A DNA stretch of 64,000 nucleotides from Methylobacterium iners (GTDB lineage: Bacteria; Pseudomonadota; Alphaproteobacteria; Rhizobiales; Beijerinckiaceae): contig NZ_BPQP01000004.1 in assembly GCF_022179305.1 (NCBI RefSeq), positions 1 to 64,000 on the forward strand. The letters are read 5' to 3'. Below, piece by piece: positions 28,232 through 38,039 of this stretch (its first letter is position 1; every line of letters starts with the position of its first letter). The position numbers were made by a program, and so were the translations under genes. The notes below the pieces were generated by a model. The model saw only the letters and a list, made by a program, of their open reading frames with translations. It made no database searches and was not told where the DNA came from.

Positions 28232-28978
28232 ATGACGCTCCGCCTGCCCCTCGCCCTCGCCGCCGCCCTGCTCAGCGGAAGCCTCGGCGCCTGCAACACC
28301 GTCGACCGCCTTTCCCAGATCGGCGCGACGCCCAAGCTCTCGGCGATCGAGGACCCGACCGCCCAGGCCGGCTACAAGCCGGTCCGCCTGCCGATGCCGG
28401 AGGTCCAGCCCGTGTCCTACGCGCCGAATTCGCTCTGGCGCACGGGCTCGCGGGCCTTCTTCAAGGACCAGCGCGCGGCGCGGATCGGCGATCTCGTCAC
28501 CGTCAAGGTCAACGTGACGGACCGTGCCAACCTCAACAACGAGACGAAGCGCTCGCGAACGAACAGCGAGAATGTCGGACTGCCGAATGCGCTGGGCCTG
28601 GAGACCAACGCGGCCATCCTTGCCGCCGGGGTCAACCCGGAATCCCTGGTCAAGGCGACGTCGGACACGACGAGCGAGGGCGCGGGATCGGTTCAGCGCA
28701 ACGAGCAGGTCACGACGAGCATCGCGGCGGTCGTCACGCAGATCCTCCCGAACGGCAATCTCGTGGTCGAGGGCAAGCAGGAGATCCGGATCAACTTCGA
28801 GGTCCGCGAGCTCGTCGTCGCCGGTGTGGTCCGCCCCGAGGACATCGAGTCCGACAACACCATCGAATCGACGAAGATCGCGCAAGCGCGCATCGCCTAT
28901 GGCGGGCGCGGGCAGATCACCGACGTGCAGCAGCCGCGCTACGGCCAGCAGCTCGTCGACGTGCTGCTGCCGTTCTGA
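28232..28978 (+). CDS. flgH: flagellar L-ring lipoprotein FlgH
   Basis: Outer-membrane ring of the flagellar bushing. The 248-residue protein has a lipoprotein signal with Cys21 in GSLGAC. The FlgH core follows: SLWRTGSRAFFKDQRAARIGDLVTVKV, ANLNNETKRSRTNSE, VTTSIAAVVTQILPNGNLVVEGKQEIRINFEVRELVVAGVVRPEDI-type strands, and the C-terminal ARIAYGGRGQITDVQQPRYGQQL. It is the last gene of the flgFGAH operon and is followed at 12 bases by a strong hairpin. Confidence 0.96.
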   Translation: MTLRLPLALAAALLSGSLGACNTVDRLSQIGATPKLSAIEDPTAQAGYKPVRLPMPEVQPVSYAPNSLWRTGSRAFFKDQRAARIGDLVTVKVNVTDRANLNNETKRSRTNSENVGLPNALGLETNAAILAAGVNPESLVKATSDTTSEGAGSVQRNEQVTTSIAAVVTQILPNGNLVVEGKQEIRINFEVRELVVAGVVRPEDIESDNTIESTKIAQARIAYGGRGQITDVQQPRYGQQLVDVLLPF

Positions 28979-28989
28979 CGGGCGGGCGG

Positions 28990-29012
28990 GGCGAGGCGGC
29001 CATCGCCTCGCC
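28990..29012 (+). terminator. hairpin after flgH
   Basis: A perfect 9-bp stem, GGCGAGGCG and CGCCTCGCC, with a GCCAT loop, begins 12 bases after the flgH stop. There is no U-run, so it may be a weak or Rho-assisted terminator shared with the convergent small gene. GC-rich organisms often have such hairpins. Confidence 0.55.
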
Positions 29013-29022
29013 GGGTGGCGCC

Positions 29023-29199
29023 TTAGTGCTCGGTGCCGGGACGGTTCGGCCGCGGCGTGCCGCCATGAGTTTCCGTGAAGGCGGATCGGGCCGGATCCTT
29101 CTTGGCCGCCGCGACCCGGCCGCGCTGCCAGAGCGCGAAGCCAATGACCATGGCGAGCGTGGCGAGCGCCAGCACGATGATGAGATATTCGCTGTTCAT
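29023..29199 (-). CDS. small single-pass membrane protein
   Basis: A 58-residue protein starting MNSEYLIIVLALATLAMVIG at ATG 29199, with GAGGA upstream. One membrane helix covers about residues 5-22, then RGRVAAAKKDPARS and a polar tail ending PNRPGTEH. An upstream in-frame ATG adds ten residues. I do not recognise a family. The good ribosome-binding site and clean topology (short outside end, positive inside) support a real gene. It is convergent to flgH and appears monocistronic. Confidence 0.6.
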   Translation of the reverse strand: MNSEYLIIVLALATLAMVIGFALWQRGRVAAAKKDPARSAFTETHGGTPRPNRPGTEH

Positions 29200-29493
29200 T
29201 CCGGAATCCTCGTGGAGGGTATCCGTCAAGAAGCAGTGGGTCGCAGCAAAGTTCCGAAAGTGTTCATCGCTGCCGGCGCGATCTCCGCAAAGCTTTGCTG
29301 CGTGTTGATGCGCTGAGCTTGACTGTCGGAATGGCGACGGACCCGCTTCGATGGTCCGTCCAAGCTGTTAATTTCGCCCCCCCCGGTTCGGCATTGACGA
29401 AAGATGACGCCGATCGATGCAAGAGCCGGCGCCCCGTGCCCGGCCGGCTGGCGCCTGGAGGCTGTGGGATGGTACCCGGCGCCCGTGCTTCCC

Positions 29494-30183
29494 GTGTCAG
29501 ACGACGAAACCCCGATGTCATCCTTTCCCGCGTCCTGGCCAATGCCGGAACGGCAACCCTTCGCAGGCTTGTACTGCCGCCTGGAGCCGCTTGATCCGGC
29601 CCTCCACGGCAATGACCTCTACGCCGTCGCCTCGGACCGCGACGCCGAGCGCCTGTATCGCTGGCTGCCCGACCCGGTGCCGACCTCCCGCGAAGCCTTC
29701 GAGGAGGAACTTCTGGCGGCGGCCGCGTCGACCGACCGAATGGCCTTTGCCGTGATCGACGGAGCCACGGGCCGCGCCGAGGGCCGCCAGAGCCTCATGG
29801 ACATCAGCACCGCTCACGGCAGCGCCGAAATCGGGCACATTCTGTGGGGGCCCCGGATCGCCGGCACGCGCGTGGCGACGGAGGCGTTCTTCCTCCTCGC
29901 CGATCACGTGTTCGGCCTCGGCTACCGGCGCTACCAGTGGCGCTGCAACGCTCGCAACGGACCCTCGCGGCGCGCGGCCGAGCGCTTCGGCTACGCCTTC
30001 GAGGGCATCTTCCGCCAGCACCTGGTCCTCAAGGGCGAGAGCCGGGACACCGCCTGGTACTCCATCCTCGACCATGAATGGCCCGACCGCCGCACCGCCT
30101 TCAAGCGCTGGCTGGACCCCGAGAACTTCGACGAGGCGGGCCGCCAGCGCAGGCGCCTTTCCGAGTTCCGGCCAGCCTCCTGA
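29494..30183 (+). CDS. GNAT family N-acetyltransferase (RimJ/RimL-like)
   Basis: About 230 residues. The fold follows the RimJ/RimL group: PFAGLYCRLEPLDPALHG, YRWLPDPVPTSREAFEEEL, MAFAVIDGATGRAEGRQSLMDIS, HGSAEIGHILWGPRIAGTRVATEAFFLLADHVFGLGYRRYQW. RCNARNGPSRRAAERFGYAFEGIFR is the acetyl-CoA-binding/product loop region, and RDTAWYSILDHEWP the end. The acceptor is unknown. The start is uncertain: GTG 29494 is used, ATG 29515 is also reasonable, and an ATG at 29404 would add an unconserved lead. Confidence 0.85.
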   Translation: MSDDETPMSSFPASWPMPERQPFAGLYCRLEPLDPALHGNDLYAVASDRDAERLYRWLPDPVPTSREAFEEELLAAAASTDRMAFAVIDGATGRAEGRQSLMDISTAHGSAEIGHILWGPRIAGTRVATEAFFLLADHVFGLGYRRYQWRCNARNGPSRRAAERFGYAFEGIFRQHLVLKGESRDTAWYSILDHEWPDRRTAFKRWLDPENFDEAGRQRRRLSEFRPAS

Positions 30184-30297
30184 CACGTCTCTCTCCTACG
30201 GGGTCCCGAACGGATGATCCGTCCCCGGGTGACCGCCGACGTCGCGCAGCGCCGGACGGGACCGCAGGTCGACTGCCAGCGACCCGCAGAACATGCA

Positions 30298-32886
30298 TCA
30301 GAACTGCCGCAGGTACGGTGCCGGTTTCTGGCCCAGGATGCGCCAGGTTCCGGCGAGGCCGAGGACGACGGCGAAGACCACTGCCAGCGCCGCAGCCACG
30401 AACGCGCCCGAGAGGTCGAGGCTGAATTCCAGCCGCATAACCCGCGTCACGATCACGAAGGCGGCGAGCGTGCCCGCGGCGAGGCCGAACAGGGCCGTGG
30501 CAAGCCCGAGCGCGCCGTATTCGAGGAGGTAGGCGGTGAGCAGCCGGCGCCGCGTCGCGCCGAGGGTCTTCAGCACCACCGCATCGTAGAGGCGGCTGCG
30601 GTGTCCGGCGGCCAGCGCGCCGGCGAGGACGAAGAGGCTCGCGACCACCGCCACCGCGCTCGCGCCGCGGATGGCGAGGACGAGCTTGCCGACGATGTCG
30701 TTGACGGCGTCGAGGGCGTCCTTGACCCGCACGCTGGTCACCGAGGGGAAGGCTCGGGCGACGTCGCGCAGGATTCCGGCCTCGATGCCCGCATCTGGAC
30801 CGTTCGGCAGGGTCAGCGTCGCGAGGTCGCTGTGGGGGGCGCCGCGGAAGGTGCCGGGCGAGAACACCATCACGAAGTTGATGCCCAGCGAGCGCCACTC
30901 GACCTTGCGCAGGTTGGCGATCCGCGCCGTGAGCTCGCGCCCGAGGACATTGACCCTGACGGTGCTGCCAACTTCCAGCTTGAGGGCGCGGGCAAGCTCG
31001 GAATCGAACGATACCAGGGCCGCGCGGCCCTCCTCCGCGTTCCACCAGCTCCCCGCGATCAGGCTCGACCCCTCCGGCAGGTCGGCCGAATAGGTGATGC
31101 CGCGGTCGCCGTCGAGCACCCAGGCCGCGTCCTCCGGCGGCTTGATCTCGGCCGCCGGCACGCCGTTGAGGGCGGTGATGCGGCCTCGCATCATCGGCAC
31201 GCGCTCGATCTTCGCGTTGCTCGCGGCCCTGCCGAGGAAGGCGTGGAAGCCGTCCGCCTCGGAAGCAGGGATGTCGAGGAAGAACAGGTTCGGCGCGCGG
31301 GCCGGCAGCGACGAGGTCAGCGTCTGCCGGACATTGGCGTCGATGAGGCTCAGGGTCACGAGGAGCGTGACCCCGAGCCCGAGGGAGAGCACGATGGACG
31401 GGGTCAGCGCGCCGGGCCGGTGCAGGTTGGCGAGCGCCAGGCGCGGCGCGGCCGTTCGCGGGCGAGGCAGGCGACGCGCCAGGGCCATCAGGCCTAGGGC
31501 GACGAGGCGCAGGAGGCCGAAGGCGAGGCCGGCCGCAGCGATGAAGACGAGCGCCACGCGCTTGTCGAAAGCGGTGACGACGGCGAGCCCGACGAGGGCT
31601 GCCAGCGCAGCGGCCAGGATCAGGCGATAACGCAGGCGCGTGCGCGCGCCGCTCCGGTCGACCACGTCGCGGAACAGGCCCGAGACCGGCACGTCATGGG
31701 CGCGGCCGAGGGGCACGATGGCGAAGGCGAGCGCGGTGAGAAGGCCGTAGGCGGCGGCCAATGCCAGCTCGGCCGGCGCGAGGGTCGGGTTGAGCGGAAG
31801 CGGCAGGTCCGCGCGGAAGAAGGCGTCGAGGAGGAAGGGCAGCCCGGCGCCGACGGCGAGGCCGATCGCCGTTCCGAGGCCGGCGATCAGCATCACCTGG
31901 GTCAGGTAGAGCCTGACGACCTGCCCCCCCGGGGCGCCGACGCTCTTCAAGGTCGCGATCGAGCCGCGCTTGCGCTCGACGAAGGCGTGGACCGCGTTGG
32001 CGACACCCACCCCACCGACGATGAGCGCGGTCAGGCCGACGAGGGTGAGGAATTGAGTGAAGCGCTCGATGCTCCGGGCGAAGCGCGGATCGGCGTTGGT
32101 GCGCGAACGCATCTCCCAACCCGCCTCCGGCGCGGCCTTGGCGATGGCGGCGGTACGCCGCTCGAGCTCGGCATCCGGCACCCCCGGAAGCTGCAGCCGA
32201 TAGCTCCAGCGGTTGAGGCTGCCCGGCTGGACGAGGCCGGTCTCCGCCAGCGCGGCGTCGGAGATGAGAACGCGGGGGCCGAAGCCGATGCCGTTGGCGA
32301 TCTTGTCGGGCTCGGAGACGAGGGTCGCCCGGATCGCCACGGGCTTGCCGGCGATGCTGACGCGGTCGCCGACCTTGAGGTCGAGGCGGGTCAGCAGCAC
32401 GGGATCGGCCACCGCGCCGTAGGCGCCGTCCCGCTCCGCCAGGAGCGTGGCGAGAGGCACTGCCGGATCGGTGACGAGGTCGCCCGTCGCCGGATAGGTG
32501 GCGTCGACCGCCTTCAGCTCGACGAGGGCCGCGCCCTTGTCGCCGGCCAGCGCCATGGCCCGCAGCGTCGTGACCACCGAGACGGGTCCCTGGGCCTCGA
32601 GGACCGCACGTTCGGCCGGTGTCGCCGAGCGGTTGATCAGGCTGTAGGTGAGGTCGCCGCCCAGGATGCGCCTTCCCTCGCGGCCGAGCCCGTCGGTCAG
32701 CGAGCGCGAGATCGAGGCGACGCCGGCGATGGCCGCGACGCCGATCGCGATGCAGGCGAGGAAGACGACGAAGCCGGATAGCCCGCCGCGTAGTTCGCGC
32801 AGGGCGAGGCGCAAGGTGAGCGGGAGGCGAGTTTCCCGGGGAGCGGATCGGCGGCCACGATCGGCCTGCGGAAGCGTACCGTGCAT
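30298..32886 (-). CDS. FtsX-type ABC transporter permease (YbbP-like)
   Basis: An 862-residue permease with about ten membrane helices in the MacB/FtsX plan. The first helix is at about 35-55 (LSGFVVFLACIAIGVAAIAG), then a large periplasmic domain. A helix cluster at about 265-400 (TLVGLTALIVGGVGVANAV, FVERKRGSIATLKSVGAPG), a second duplicated half, and a final FtsX domain (VVASLFVLAGALAAGHRSRLYDAVVLKTLGATRR) follow. It is translated after the ATP-binding gene (71-base gap). The pair, divergent from tesA, resembles E. coli ybbA-ybbP-tesA. The substrate is unknown; lipoprotein or lipid export is a guess. Confidence 0.88.
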   Translation of the reverse strand: MHGTLPQADRGRRSAPRETRLPLTLRLALRELRGGLSGFVVFLACIAIGVAAIAGVASISRSLTDGLGREGRRILGGDLTYSLINRSATPAERAVLEAQGPVSVVTTLRAMALAGDKGAALVELKAVDATYPATGDLVTDPAVPLATLLAERDGAYGAVADPVLLTRLDLKVGDRVSIAGKPVAIRATLVSEPDKIANGIGFGPRVLISDAALAETGLVQPGSLNRWSYRLQLPGVPDAELERRTAAIAKAAPEAGWEMRSRTNADPRFARSIERFTQFLTLVGLTALIVGGVGVANAVHAFVERKRGSIATLKSVGAPGGQVVRLYLTQVMLIAGLGTAIGLAVGAGLPFLLDAFFRADLPLPLNPTLAPAELALAAAYGLLTALAFAIVPLGRAHDVPVSGLFRDVVDRSGARTRLRYRLILAAALAALVGLAVVTAFDKRVALVFIAAAGLAFGLLRLVALGLMALARRLPRPRTAAPRLALANLHRPGALTPSIVLSLGLGVTLLVTLSLIDANVRQTLTSSLPARAPNLFFLDIPASEADGFHAFLGRAASNAKIERVPMMRGRITALNGVPAAEIKPPEDAAWVLDGDRGITYSADLPEGSSLIAGSWWNAEEGRAALVSFDSELARALKLEVGSTVRVNVLGRELTARIANLRKVEWRSLGINFVMVFSPGTFRGAPHSDLATLTLPNGPDAGIEAGILRDVARAFPSVTSVRVKDALDAVNDIVGKLVLAIRGASAVAVVASLFVLAGALAAGHRSRLYDAVVLKTLGATRRRLLTAYLLEYGALGLATALFGLAAGTLAAFVIVTRVMRLEFSLDLSGAFVAAALAVVFAVVLGLAGTWRILGQKPAPYLRQF

Positions 32887-32957
32887 GGTTCAGCCAGCCC
32901 GCCGTTTTGAGATCGGAACGTGACCGGGGAGGGTCGAAGTCAAACCCGACAAACCGG

Positions 32958-33656
32958 TCACGCGGCTACCGGCTCCTCGACCCGCCCCGAGCGCAGCCGA
33001 ACGGTCCTGTCGCACAGCTTGGCGAGGCCCGGATCGTGGGTCACGAGGACGAGGGTGGCGCCGCGGTCGCGCTTCAGGGCGAAGAGGAGGTCGACGATCT
33101 GTCGGCCGGTCGCCTCGTCGAGATTGCCGGTCGGCTCGTCCGCCACGAGGATCGCCGGGTCCGGCGCGATGGCGCGGGCGATGGCGACGCGCTGCTGCTC
33201 GCCACCCGAGAGCTGGGCCGGATAATGATGCAGGCGGTCGCCGAGACCGACGGCCCGCAGCTCCGCCGCCGCGCGGACATGGGCATCGGGCTTGTCGGCG
33301 AGTTCGAGCGGCAGGGCCACGTTCTCCAGCGCCGTCATGGTCGGGACGAGGTGGAAGGCCTGGAAGACGATGCCGATCCGCCGCCCCCGGAAGCCCGCCA
33401 GGGCGTCCTCGTCCAGCGCGCCGAGATCCGTGCCCTCGACGAGGATGCGGCCGCTGTCGGGCCGTTCCAGGCCCGCCATGACCATGAGCAGGGTCGACTT
33501 GCCCGAACCCGACGGCCCGACGAGGCCGACGGCCTCGCCCCGCGCGACATCGAGGGAGATGCCCCGCAGCACGTGGACCCGCGCCGCATCGCGGCCGAGG
33601 CTCAGATCGATCTCTGCGAGTGTGATGGCGGGGCCATCGGCCTTGCCTGCGCTCAA
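32958..33656 (-). CDS. ABC transporter ATP-binding protein (YbbA-like)
   Basis: A 232-residue ATPase of the MacB/LolD-type class. Walker A GPSGSGKST, Q-loop GIVFQAFHLVPTM, signature LSGGEQQRVAIARA, Walker B AILVADEPTGNLD and H-loop TLVLVTHDPGLAKLCD are all intact. It starts at TTG 33656, with no obvious Shine-Dalgarno, so the start is the weakest point of the call. It drives the neighbouring FtsX-type permease. It diverges from tesA with 60 bases between starts. Confidence 0.92.
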   Translation of the reverse strand: MSAGKADGPAITLAEIDLSLGRDAARVHVLRGISLDVARGEAVGLVGPSGSGKSTLLMVMAGLERPDSGRILVEGTDLGALDEDALAGFRGRRIGIVFQAFHLVPTMTALENVALPLELADKPDAHVRAAAELRAVGLGDRLHHYPAQLSGGEQQRVAIARAIAPDPAILVADEPTGNLDEATGRQIVDLLFALKRDRGATLVLVTHDPGLAKLCDRTVRLRSGRVEEPVAA

Positions 33657-33716
33657 GGGGCTACCGATCTGTGTGCGAATGAGAACATCGGCGACGAGGA
33701 TTGGGGCTGAATCGGA

Positions 33717-34433
33717 ATGGGTCTGTGCTTTTCGTCACCCCTTGGGGCCGTGCTCAAGCCTTTTCGCGATATGGTCGGGCGTAAGCCCTCGCGCCACGGC
33801 GCGCGAGGGCTGATGGTGCTCTTTGCCGCACTCGCCCTCGGCGGGCTCCCCGCCCAGGCCGCGCCGGACGGGCGTCCGCTCAAGCTTGTGGCCTTCGGCG
33901 ACAGCCTCAGCGCCGGCTACCGGCTCCCGGCGGCGGCGGCCTTCCCCGCGGTGCTGGAGCGGGAGCTGCGCAAGCGCGGCCGTCAGGTCAGCGTCGCCAA
34001 TGCCGGGGTCTCGGGCGACACCACGACCGGCGGGCTCGAACGCCTGGAATGGTCCGTCCCCGACGGGACCGACGGCGTCATCCTGGAGCTCGGCGCCAAC
34101 GACATGCTGCGCGGCACCGATCCAAGCGTCAGCGCCAAGGCGCTCGACACGATCATCCGCCGCCTCAAGGAGCGCGGCATTCCCGTGCTGCTGGCCGGCA
34201 TGAGGGCCGCCCGCAACCTGGGGCCCGACTACGTGAACCGCTTCGACGCGATCTATCCGGATCTCGCCGCGAAATACGGTCTCGTTCTCTACCCGTTCTT
34301 CCTCGAAGGCATCGTCGGCGATCCGGTCTACAACCTCGACGACGGCCTCCACCCCAACTCCAAAGGAGTGGAAACGATCGTGGCCGGCATCCTGCCTACG
34401 GTCGAAGCCTTCATCGACCGGCTCAAGCGCTGA
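33717..34433 (+). CDS. tesA: arylesterase / lysophospholipase TesA (GDSL hydrolase)
   Basis: A 238-residue secreted SGNH esterase. The N-terminus includes a signal peptide (about residues 30-49, LMVLFAALALGGLPAQAA). Catalytic Ser63 lies in AFGDSLSAGYR, block III is LGANDMLRG, and the Asp/His pair is in DGLHPNSKG. Hydrolyses acyl esters and thioesters in the periplasm. It is divergent from the ABC exporter and four bases before thpR. A later start near residue 20 or 33 is possible because the lead before the signal is long. Confidence 0.93.
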   Translation: MGLCFSSPLGAVLKPFRDMVGRKPSRHGARGLMVLFAALALGGLPAQAAPDGRPLKLVAFGDSLSAGYRLPAAAAFPAVLERELRKRGRQVSVANAGVSGDTTTGGLERLEWSVPDGTDGVILELGANDMLRGTDPSVSAKALDTIIRRLKERGIPVLLAGMRAARNLGPDYVNRFDAIYPDLAAKYGLVLYPFFLEGIVGDPVYNLDDGLHPNSKGVETIVAGILPTVEAFIDRLKR

Positions 34434-34437
34434 AGCG

Positions 34438-34977
34438 ATGCCGCGCCTGTTCACCGGCCTGGGGATCCCGCCGGACATCGCGGCCGCCCTCGCCGGCCGG
34501 CGAGGCGGTTTGCGTCACGCGCGCTGGATCGAGCCCAGCGATTACCACGTGACCCTGCGCTTCCTCGGCGACGTCGACACCACCTGCGCCGAGGCAATGC
34601 ACGAGGCCCTGGTCAACGCCCGGCGGCGCGGGCCGATGCAGATCGTGCTCGATGGTCTGTCGAGCTTCGGCGGCGCCAAGCCCCGCGCGCTCATCGCCGC
34701 GGTGGCGGCGAACCGGGAACTCGCCGACCTGCAGGCCGAGCACGAGCACCTCGCCCGCGAGGCCGGCGCGGCCCCGGAGCGCCGAAAATTCACGCCGCAC
34801 GTGACGCTGGCGCGCCTGCGCCGCGACACTCATTCCGAGGATGTCGCGACCTACCTGGCGCAGCAGGGGCTCTTCGCGACGCTGCGCTTCAGCGCGGACC
34901 GAGTCGCGTTGTTCTCCGCCCGCGAATCCACCGGCGGAGGGCCTTACGTCGTGGAGGCCGTCTATCCGCTGACGTGA
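34438..34977 (+). CDS. thpR: RNA 2',3'-cyclic phosphodiesterase (2H family)
   Basis: A 179-residue 2H phosphoesterase. The two HxTx motifs are HVTL at His37 and HVTL at His121, each followed by a strand (RFLGDV, ARLRR). The start MPRLFTGLGIPPDIAAAL and the FSADRVALFSARESTGGGPYVVEAVYPL end are typical of ThpR/LigT. It opens 2',3'-cyclic phosphates and can reversibly ligate tRNA halves in vitro. It is co-directional and nearly adjoining tesA, so probably co-transcribed. Confidence 0.92.
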   Translation: MPRLFTGLGIPPDIAAALAGRRGGLRHARWIEPSDYHVTLRFLGDVDTTCAEAMHEALVNARRRGPMQIVLDGLSSFGGAKPRALIAAVAANRELADLQAEHEHLAREAGAAPERRKFTPHVTLARLRRDTHSEDVATYLAQQGLFATLRFSADRVALFSARESTGGGPYVVEAVYPLT

Positions 34978-35040
34978 GGCCAGCGATGCGGGACGCGGCA
35001 GTGTCACGCGGCTTAACCGGGATCGCGGAGACGCGACCTG

Positions 35041-36066
35041 TTAGAGGCGCCGCAGGGCGACGCTCTCAATCCGGTGGCTCGCGCCCTTGGCGAGGATCAG
35101 GCTCGCACGCTGGCGTGTCGGCAGGATGTTGTCGCGCAGGTTCGGCAGGTTGATCGAGGTCCAGAGATGGTCGGCGATGTCGAGCGCTTCGGCCTCGGGC
35201 ACCTCGGCAAACTTTCGGAAGTAGGAGAGCGGATCGCGGAACGCGGTCTGGCGCAGGCGCATGAAGCGGTTGACGTACCAGCGGTGCAGGTCGTCCTCGT
35301 GGCCGTCGAGGTAGATCGAGAAATCGAAGAAGTCGGACACGAAGGGGATGGCGGTGCCGTCCCGCGGCAGCCGGGCCGGCTGGAGCACGTTGAGTCCTTC
35401 CACGATCAGGATATCGGGGGATTCCACCACCCGCTCCTCGCCCGGGATGACGTCGTAGACGAGGTGCGAGTAGAGCGGCGCCGCCACACGCTTCTTGCCC
35501 GCCTTGATATCGGTGAGGAACCGCAGCAGCGCCCCGGTGTCGTAGCTCTCGGGGAAGCCCTTGCGCTCCATCGCGCCCATGCGCTGCAGTTCCGCATTCG
35601 GCAGCAGGAACCCGTCCGTGGTGACCAGATCGACGTTCGGCGTGTTCGGCCAGCGGGCGAGGAGCGCCTGCAGGACGCGGGCGGTCGTCGACTTGCCCAC
35701 CGCCACCGAGCCCGCGACGCCGATGATGTAGGGCACCTTGGTCTCGTGCTCGGCGAGCAGGAAGCGCTGCGTCGCCTTGAACAGCCCCTGCGTGGCGGCG
35801 ACGTAGAGGGAGAGCAGGCGGGAGAGCGGCAGGTAGATCGCCACGACCTCCTCGACGGAGATCGGGTCGTTCAGCGATTGCAGCCGGGTAATCTCCTCAA
35901 CGTCGAGGGTCAGCGGCGCGTCGGCGCGCAGCTGCGCCCATTCCTCGCGCTTAAAGAGGCGGTAGGGCGAGAGGCGCTCCGGCCCGACGCCGGTGACGGG
36001 GTCCTGCCCGAGCGTCGGGTCGCGCTCGGAGACGGGCCGCGCCGACTTGCCGGACACGGCGTTCAC
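35041..36066 (-). CDS. coaA: type I pantothenate kinase
   Basis: Phosphorylates pantothenate, the first and regulated step of CoA synthesis. The 341-residue protein has the P-loop [21 protein letters not shown], the [16 protein letters not shown] region, [29 protein letters not shown], and [12 protein letters not shown]. The ending is [22 protein letters not shown]. It is about 25 residues longer than the E. coli enzyme, all at the N-terminus. The GTG start overlaps the hisE stop by four bases, so it is coupled to the histidine operon. Confidence 0.95.
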   Translation of the reverse strand: MNAVSGKSARPVSERDPTLGQDPVTGVGPERLSPYRLFKREEWAQLRADAPLTLDVEEITRLQSLNDPISVEEVVAIYLPLSRLLSLYVAATQGLFKATQRFLLAEHETKVPYIIGVAGSVAVGKSTTARVLQALLARWPNTPNVDLVTTDGFLLPNAELQRMGAMERKGFPESYDTGALLRFLTDIKAGKKRVAAPLYSHLVYDVIPGEERVVESPDILIVEGLNVLQPARLPRDGTAIPFVSDFFDFSIYLDGHEDDLHRWYVNRFMRLRQTAFRDPLSYFRKFAEVPEAEALDIADHLWTSINLPNLRDNILPTRQRASLILAKGASHRIESVALRRL

Positions 36067-36386
36067 GTCTGCCTCCGAGAGGCCTTCTCGGCGATGCCGC
36101 TCTGAACCGTGCGACCCTCCAACTCCGCCATCACCTCGTCGAGGCCGACGCCTCCGGCCCTCAGAACCACGACCAAGTGATAGAGCACGTCGGCGGCCTC
36201 GGCCACGAGGCCGGCCCGGTCTCCTTGTACCGCGGCGATGGCCGCCTCGACGGCTTCCTCCCCGAGCTTCTTGGCCGGCTTCGCAGGACCGCCGGACAGG
36301 AGCTTCGCCGTGTAGGAGACCTCCGGCGAGGCCTCCGCACGGGTCGCGATCAGGGCTTCGAGGTCACTGAGGGAAAACTGCGTCAT
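36063..36386 (-). CDS. hisE: phosphoribosyl-ATP pyrophosphatase
   Basis: Hydrolyses PR-ATP to PR-AMP, the second step of histidine synthesis. The 107-residue protein has the MazG-like helical core: [26 protein letters not shown] and [18 protein letters not shown], with the metal-binding ExxE and ExxD acids. ATG 36386 is chosen because [17 protein letters not shown] matches the family start; an ATG 13 codons upstream is less likely. It is a separate gene rather than a HisIE fusion. It follows hisF by 42 bases. Confidence 0.93.
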   Translation of the reverse strand: MTQFSLSDLEALIATRAEASPEVSYTAKLLSGGPAKPAKKLGEEAVEAAIAAVQGDRAGLVAEAADVLYHLVVVLRAGGVGLDEVMAELEGRTVQSGIAEKASRRQT

Positions 36387-36428
36387 GGGCTTCTCAGTCC
36401 CGTGAGGACCACGGGCGGCGGTCATCGA

Positions 36429-37205
36429 TCATGCGTCGAGCCGCATGGCGAGGCCGGCCGCCGCCATGTGGGCCTTGGCCTCGGCAACCGTATGCTGGCC
36501 GAAATGGAAGATCGAGGCGGCCAGCACCGCGCTGGCGCCGCCGTCCCGCACGCCGGCGACGAAATCGTCGAGGCCGCCGACGCCGCCGGAGGCGATCACG
36601 GGTACCGAGACCGCATCGGCGATGGCCCGGGTCAGGGCGAGGTCGTAGCCGGAGCGCATGCCGTCCCGGTCCATCGAGGTGACGAGGAGTTCGCCCGCGC
36701 CCCGCGCCGTCACCGTCCGCGCGAAATCGATCGCGTCGATTCCCGTGGGGCTCCGGCCGCCGTGGGTGAAGATCTGCCAGGCGGCCGGCTCGCCGGGCGC
36801 GGAGGTGCGCTTGGCATCGATCGCCACGACGATGCATTGGCTGCCGAACTTCCGGGCCGCCTGCGCCACGAAGTCGGGGTCCTTCACCGCCGCCGTGTTG
36901 ATCGAGACCTTGTCGGCCCCGGCCAGCAGCAGGGTGCGGATGTCTTCCACCGTGCGCACGCCGCCGCCCACCGTGAGGGGCATGAAGCAAGCCTCCGCCG
37001 TCCGGCTGACCACGTCGAGCAGCGTGCCGCGGTCCTCGTGGCTCGCCGTGATGTCGAGGAAGCAGAGCTCGTCGGCGCCGGCCGCGTCGTAGGCCTTGGC
37101 GGCCTCGACCGGGTCGCCGGCGTCGCGGAGTTCGAGGAACTGGACGCCCTTTACGACGCGGCCGTCCTTCACGTCGAGACAGGGGATGATGCGGGTCTTG
37201 AGCAC
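36429..37205 (-). CDS. hisF: imidazole glycerol phosphate synthase, cyclase subunit
   Basis: Cyclises PRFAR with ammonia from HisH to IGP and AICAR. A 258-residue TIM barrel starting [20 protein letters not shown] (catalytic Asp11). It contains [36 protein letters not shown] and [22 protein letters not shown] (second catalytic Asp), then [17 protein letters not shown] is the start codon, as for hisA and hisH. It is preceded by hisA with a 51-base gap and followed by hisE. Confidence 0.97.
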   Translation of the reverse strand: MLKTRIIPCLDVKDGRVVKGVQFLELRDAGDPVEAAKAYDAAGADELCFLDITASHEDRGTLLDVVSRTAEACFMPLTVGGGVRTVEDIRTLLLAGADKVSINTAAVKDPDFVAQAARKFGSQCIVVAIDAKRTSAPGEPAAWQIFTHGGRSPTGIDAIDFARTVTARGAGELLVTSMDRDGMRSGYDLALTRAIADAVSVPVIASGGVGGLDDFVAGVRDGGASAVLAASIFHFGQHTVAEAKAHMAAAGLAMRLDA

Positions 37206-37256
37206 GAGCGCCTTGGGGCCGTCGGGGCCGATCAGATTACACGAAATCGGGTGTCG

Positions 37257-38006
37257 TCACGCGGCCCCGGCCTGGGACGTTGCGTCTGCGATGGCGGCAA
37301 GCGCCTCGGCCGGGTCGATGCGGCCGTCATAGAGGGCGCGGCCCGTGATGGCACCGGCCAGCAGCGCGCAATCCGGCTGCAGCAGCCGGTGCACGTCCTC
37401 GATCGAGGCGAGGCCGCCGGACGCGATCACCGGGATCGTCACCGCGCCTGCAAGCGCCAGCGTCATCTCGATGTTGAGCCCCTTGAGGATGCCGTCCCGC
37501 GCGATGTCCGTGTAGATGATCGCCGCGACCCCCGCATCCTCGAAGCGGCGCCCGAGCTCCTCGGCCGTCGTGCTGGACGTCTTGGCCCAGCCCTCGACGG
37601 CGACCCGTCCGTCCTTGGCATCGATGCCGACGGCGATCTTGCCCGGATAGAGCCGCGCCGCCTCGCGCACGAAGGTGGGGTCGCGGACCGCCGCCGTTCC
37701 GATGATGACCCGCGTCACACCCTTGGCGATCCAGGCCTCGACGGTGCGCATCTCGCGGATGCCGCCGCCGAGCTGCACCGGCAGCGACGTGCGCGCGAGG
37801 ATCGCGTCGACGGCGGAGGCGTTCATCGGCGCGCCGGCGAAGGCGCCGTCCAGGTCGACCACGTGCAGCCAGGAGAAGCCCTGGTCCTCGAAGGTCTTGG
37901 CTTGCGCTGCGGGGTCGTCGTTGAAGACGACGGCCTGCGCCATGTCCCCCTGCACGAGGCGGACGCAGCGCCCCTCCTTCAGGTCGATCGCGGGAAACAG
38001 GATCAC
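37257..38006 (-). CDS. hisA: ProFAR isomerase
   Basis: Isomerises ProFAR to PRFAR in histidine synthesis. A 249-residue TIM barrel homologous to His[22 protein letters not shown] gives catalytic Asp8, and [15 protein letters not shown] gives the second acid. [34 protein letters not shown] and [15 protein letters not shown] are phosphate-binding loops. GTG start. It lies 33 bases after hisH and 51 before hisF. Length is normal. Confidence 0.97.
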   Translation of the reverse strand: MILFPAIDLKEGRCVRLVQGDMAQAVVFNDDPAAQAKTFEDQGFSWLHVVDLDGAFAGAPMNASAVDAILARTSLPVQLGGGIREMRTVEAWIAKGVTRVIIGTAAVRDPTFVREAARLYPGKIAVGIDAKDGRVAVEGWAKTSSTTAEELGRRFEDAGVAAIIYTDIARDGILKGLNIEMTLALAGAVTIPVIASGGLASIEDVHRLLQPDCALLAGAITGRALYDGRIDPAEALAAIADATSQAGAA

Positions 38007-38039
38007 TCGGCTATCTCGTCGTCGGGGTCGCGGGCAGGG

